The notes below the pieces were generated by a model. That model saw nothing but the letters and a program-made list of their open reading frames with translations. It was not told where the DNA came from and searched no databases. This document shows, piece after piece, positions 62,601 through 64,000 of a stretch of 64,000 nucleotides of DNA (positions within the stretch are counted from its first letter, which is position 1; every line of letters begins with the position of its first letter). The DNA is taken from contig JAKSDA010000349.1 in the NCBI GenBank assembly GCA_022360315.1, positions 1 to 64,000 of the forward strand. The letters are read 5' to 3'. The position numbers and the translations under genes were made by a program. Source of the stretch: Pseudomonadota bacterium. Lineage in GTDB: Bacteria > Myxococcota_A > Polyangia > Haliangiales > Haliangiaceae.

Positions 62601-64000
62601 GCCGCTCGAGTTTCCGGAGGTGTTCGCTGCACGCGACGGCTTCGATCTGGTGGTCGGGAATCCCCCGTGGATCAAGTTGCAGTGGCATGAGCAAGGGATT
62701 CTCGGTGACCTCGATCCGCGCGTTGTGCTTGCTGGGTTGTCCGCGGCACAGGTTGCCAGGCAACGAACAGACATTCTCGGCACTCGAGTATTCACCTACA
62801 TGGGTGACTTCGAACGTCTCGAGGGGACCAAGGCGTTCCTTAACGTCGCAGCAAATCACCCTCTGCTCCAAGGCGTGCAGACCAACCTCTACAAGTGCTT
62901 TATTGAACAGGGTTGGAGGCTTGGCGGAGACAATAGCGTTCTTGGCTTAATCCATCAAGATGGTGTATTCGACGATCCCAAAGGTGGTGAGCTTCGAGCG
63001 GCTCTTTTCTCCCGTCTTCGACACGTTTATCGATTCAAGAACGAACTAATTCTGTTCGCTGACATCGATCACCAACGGCCATATTGTTTGACGGTCTCGG
63101 ATACAAAGCCCCGCAGTTACCTTGGTGTTTGGCTTCAAGCAAATCTGTTCCATCCAAAGACCATCGACGAGTCATGGCAACACAGCGGTGAAGGGCAAGT
63201 GCCGGGCATCAAGACCGAAGACAACCAGTTTGAGACTCGGGGCCATAAGAATCGACTGATACGCATTGGTGAAACCGAGCTTGCGTTGTTTGCGTCGCTT
63301 CTTGATCCACCTGGCACACCGCTACTTCAGGCGCGATTACCCATTGTGCATAGCCGAGAAATACTCAACGTCTTGGCCAAGCTGGCCCGGCATCCCCGGC
63401 GACTTGCCGATCTTGGTGATGACGTTTTTGGCACCGAGTTGTGGCATGAGACAAATGCTCAGAAGGATGGCACGATCCGACGCGAAACTCGTTATCCAAA
63501 GGATGCCAGTGAATGGATTGTCTCTGGACCGCACTTCTACATCGGTAATCCATTCAATAAAAGCCCACGCGAAAACTGCCGCCATAACCAGGATTACGAT
63601 GTTATCGATCTACAGCAGATTGCCGACGACTATCTGCCGAGAACAAACTACGTTCCAGCCTGCTCACCGCAAGAGTATCGTGAGCGGATTCCGAGGTTCA
63701 AAGGCAAGGCGGTTACTGACTATTATCGGCACGCACACAGAACAATGGTAGCCATAACGGGGGAGCGCACAGCCATTGGTGCTATTCTACCTAAGGGTAT
63801 TGGCCATGTTGACCTGGTTTTCTCTGTCGTCTCATCGAGGAAAAAAGAGCTCTTTACATGGGCGGGCATGCTCGCTTCGATACCGGCTGATTTCATTGTG
63901 AGGGCCACTGGGAAGGGGCATCTCCGACAAGACGTCCTCCGTAATCTACCATTGCCTGGCAATGATTCAGTCGTAACACCCCTGCTATTAGCTCGTTGGC
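59620..64000 (+). CDS. drmMI: Large N6-adenine-specific DNA methylase, probable DISARM DrmMI (partial)
   Basis: The start is the ATG 5 bases after the helicase stop, with GGAGG upstream. The frame stays open to the end of the window, giving at least 1460 residues; the stop is outside. Methyltransferase signatures: a RETSASYYTPEVLTRCLVK segment, SAM motif I VCEPALGSGAFVVEAVDQL (about 563-581) and the catalytic NPPW (about 1015). Between them lies an insert of over 400 residues. The C-terminus has IPADFIVRATGKGHLRQDVL and LPLPG, typical of DrmMI/PglX-like enzymes. Right after an SNF2 helicase this fits DISARM, where the methylase marks self DNA. BREX PglX is the main alternative. Confidence 0.8.
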   Translation, partial: MNADLTGIENVGEFFSQHYVDELLVDDLKDLRAVWAQASGKSPPERLRALSRDFIRTMGEATRLSRPERLYELSHPVQVAIAEALDYAYAPELVALEQGRGLPVIHRVDRHGEPYLYVLEGRWHHDSEDGALDLEPLDSQMGDDPELTRPRASVSDLVLEVFACETPPRWILLISGADLILAERPKWGRGQYLRFDLSELLGRKDTTALAVTAGLTCRDALVPDDGAPVHDTLDENSHKHAHGVSSALKYAAHKAVELLGNEYVWYQRTTGKKAMYSDRAAAELTAECLTYLYRLLFLFYAETRAGELRSLPMDAEEYRLGYSLEALRDLELVPLTTPEAQDGFYIHDSLQRLFSLVDKGFHPTQQKFDLEGVTGETRFQGRGFGIQGLHSPLFDPGHTPRLSSVKFRNKVLQEVIRLLSLSGEGGKKRGKQTFGRGRISYAQLGINQLGAVYEGLLSYTGFFSRERLHEVHKAGEEPRETDQAFFVPESDIARYSEDQRLFTDPDGERRPRVYDEGTFLFRLAGRNRETSASYYTPEVLTRCLVKYSLKELLDGKTADEILALTVCEPALGSGAFVVEAVDQLADAYLQRKQDELGEHIPPERYALEKQKVKCFIATRNCYGVDLNPMAARLAEVSLWLATMHEGQAAPWFEARLGAGNSLVGARLAVWEASDLETDQGLAKAISKKLKSHGERDDLADIVEELLAVAGSSAADAVAAVREVFASARKAGAALENDGDGGAESNTGDPRAELVKAVKKVIKDFKQPRYQRKPPTELSLRDILNGKHSTTSIYHFLLPDPGMSPFDKDKAVKELVPDAVKKLSTWRKTLSKGFNKVDIARLVTMSRHIDELLRQRLEERQAALAVSRGPAPVWGQAGQAPPPGGWRGIERRMLAHRLARDEKRAYGRLRRIMDLWAAQWSWPLEHAGALPACNDWWSQVEEILGVETELPRLTEQLELTPLRDDFLVACNDDDTPTETGDPGSLAVARLVPFHWPLEFPEVFAARDGFDLVVGNPPWIKLQWHEQGILGDLDPRVVLAGLSAAQVARQRTDILGTRVFTYMGDFERLEGTKAFLNVAANHPLLQGVQTNLYKCFIEQGWRLGGDNSVLGLIHQDGVFDDPKGGELRAALFSRLRHVYRFKNELILFADIDHQRPYCLTVSDTKPRSYLGVWLQANLFHPKTIDESWQHSGEGQVPGIKTEDNQFETRGHKNRLIRIGETELALFASLLDPPGTPLLQARLPIVHSREILNVLAKLARHPRRLADLGDDVFGTELWHETNAQKDGTIRRETRYPKDASEWIVSGPHFYIGNPFNKSPRENCRHNQDYDVIDLQQIADDYLPRTNYVPACSPQEYRERIPRFKGKAVTDYYRHAHRTMVAITGERTAIGAILPKGIGHVDLVFSVVSSRKKELFTWAGMLASIPADFIVRATGKGHLRQDVLRNLPLPGNDSVVTPLLLARW

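Overview
The window is GC-rich (by eye a little over 60%) apart from a few AT-rich intergenic stretches. It looks like a chromosomal segment of a myxobacterium-type organism (Myxococcota; the lineage is inferred). Signs of this are seven Hanks-type Ser/Thr protein kinase genes in 64 kb, several fused to TPR, AAA ATPase, PEGA, FHA or CHAT modules; an ECF sigma factor gene next to a kinase gene; an FHA-domain sigma-54 activator; about ten predicted lipoproteins, one with thrombospondin type 3 repeats plus a VWA domain; and long overlapping operons with GTG starts. No rRNA, tRNA, CRISPR array or intact transposase gene was recognised.

Layout. 0-5.4 kb: a frameshifted ECF sigma gene followed by a kinase-TPR gene (minus strand), a lipoprotein gene fused to the frameshifted remnant of a sugar-binding protein gene, and a repeat-rich lipoprotein. 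5.4-12 kb: a DUF218 membrane protein and a kinase (minus strand), then a Rieske protein divergent from an etfA-like/etfB-like/acyl-CoA-ligase-like operon. 12-24 kb: a signalling block with a response regulator (degenerate GGDEF), a kinase-PEGA protein, a PAS histidine kinase, a zinc ribbon-kinase-AAA-TPR protein, a lipoprotein and another kinase. 24-30.5 kb: a PHP phosphoesterase, a VWA lipoprotein, an ABC-F ATPase, a dCMP deaminase, a PECR-like reductase and a decayed WD40 gene. 30.5-34 kb: a CHAT protease-kinase-FHA-DUF4388 fusion with a divergent unknown gene. 34-39.3 kb: an operon of a propeller-like lipoprotein, a diheme MbnH-like enzyme, an MbnP-like protein and a second diheme enzyme, then an unrelated lipoprotein. 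39.3-45.5 kb: an FHA-sigma-54 activator, a kinase-AAA-TPR protein and a RidA protein. 45.6-56.4 kb: a TonB-dependent receptor, a lipoprotein, NadB, a lytic transglycosylase and an overlapping TPR-AIM24/pgsA/pabB operon. 56.6-64 kb: an SNF2 helicase and a very large adenine-specific DNA methylase that runs off the window. This pair fits the start of a class 1 DISARM anti-phage locus (drmD-drmMI).

The loci most worth following are the CHAT-kinase-FHA-DUF4388 protein, which places a caspase-like protease and a kinase with a DFD instead of DFG motif on one chain; the MbnP operon with two different diheme enzymes and an extra lipoprotein; the ETF-like operon with an eroded FAD site next to a Rieske protein; the DISARM-like edge; and a two-copy hairpin element with a conserved 13-nt loop. 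Functions come from motif recognition and knowledge of protein families. No database search was run.
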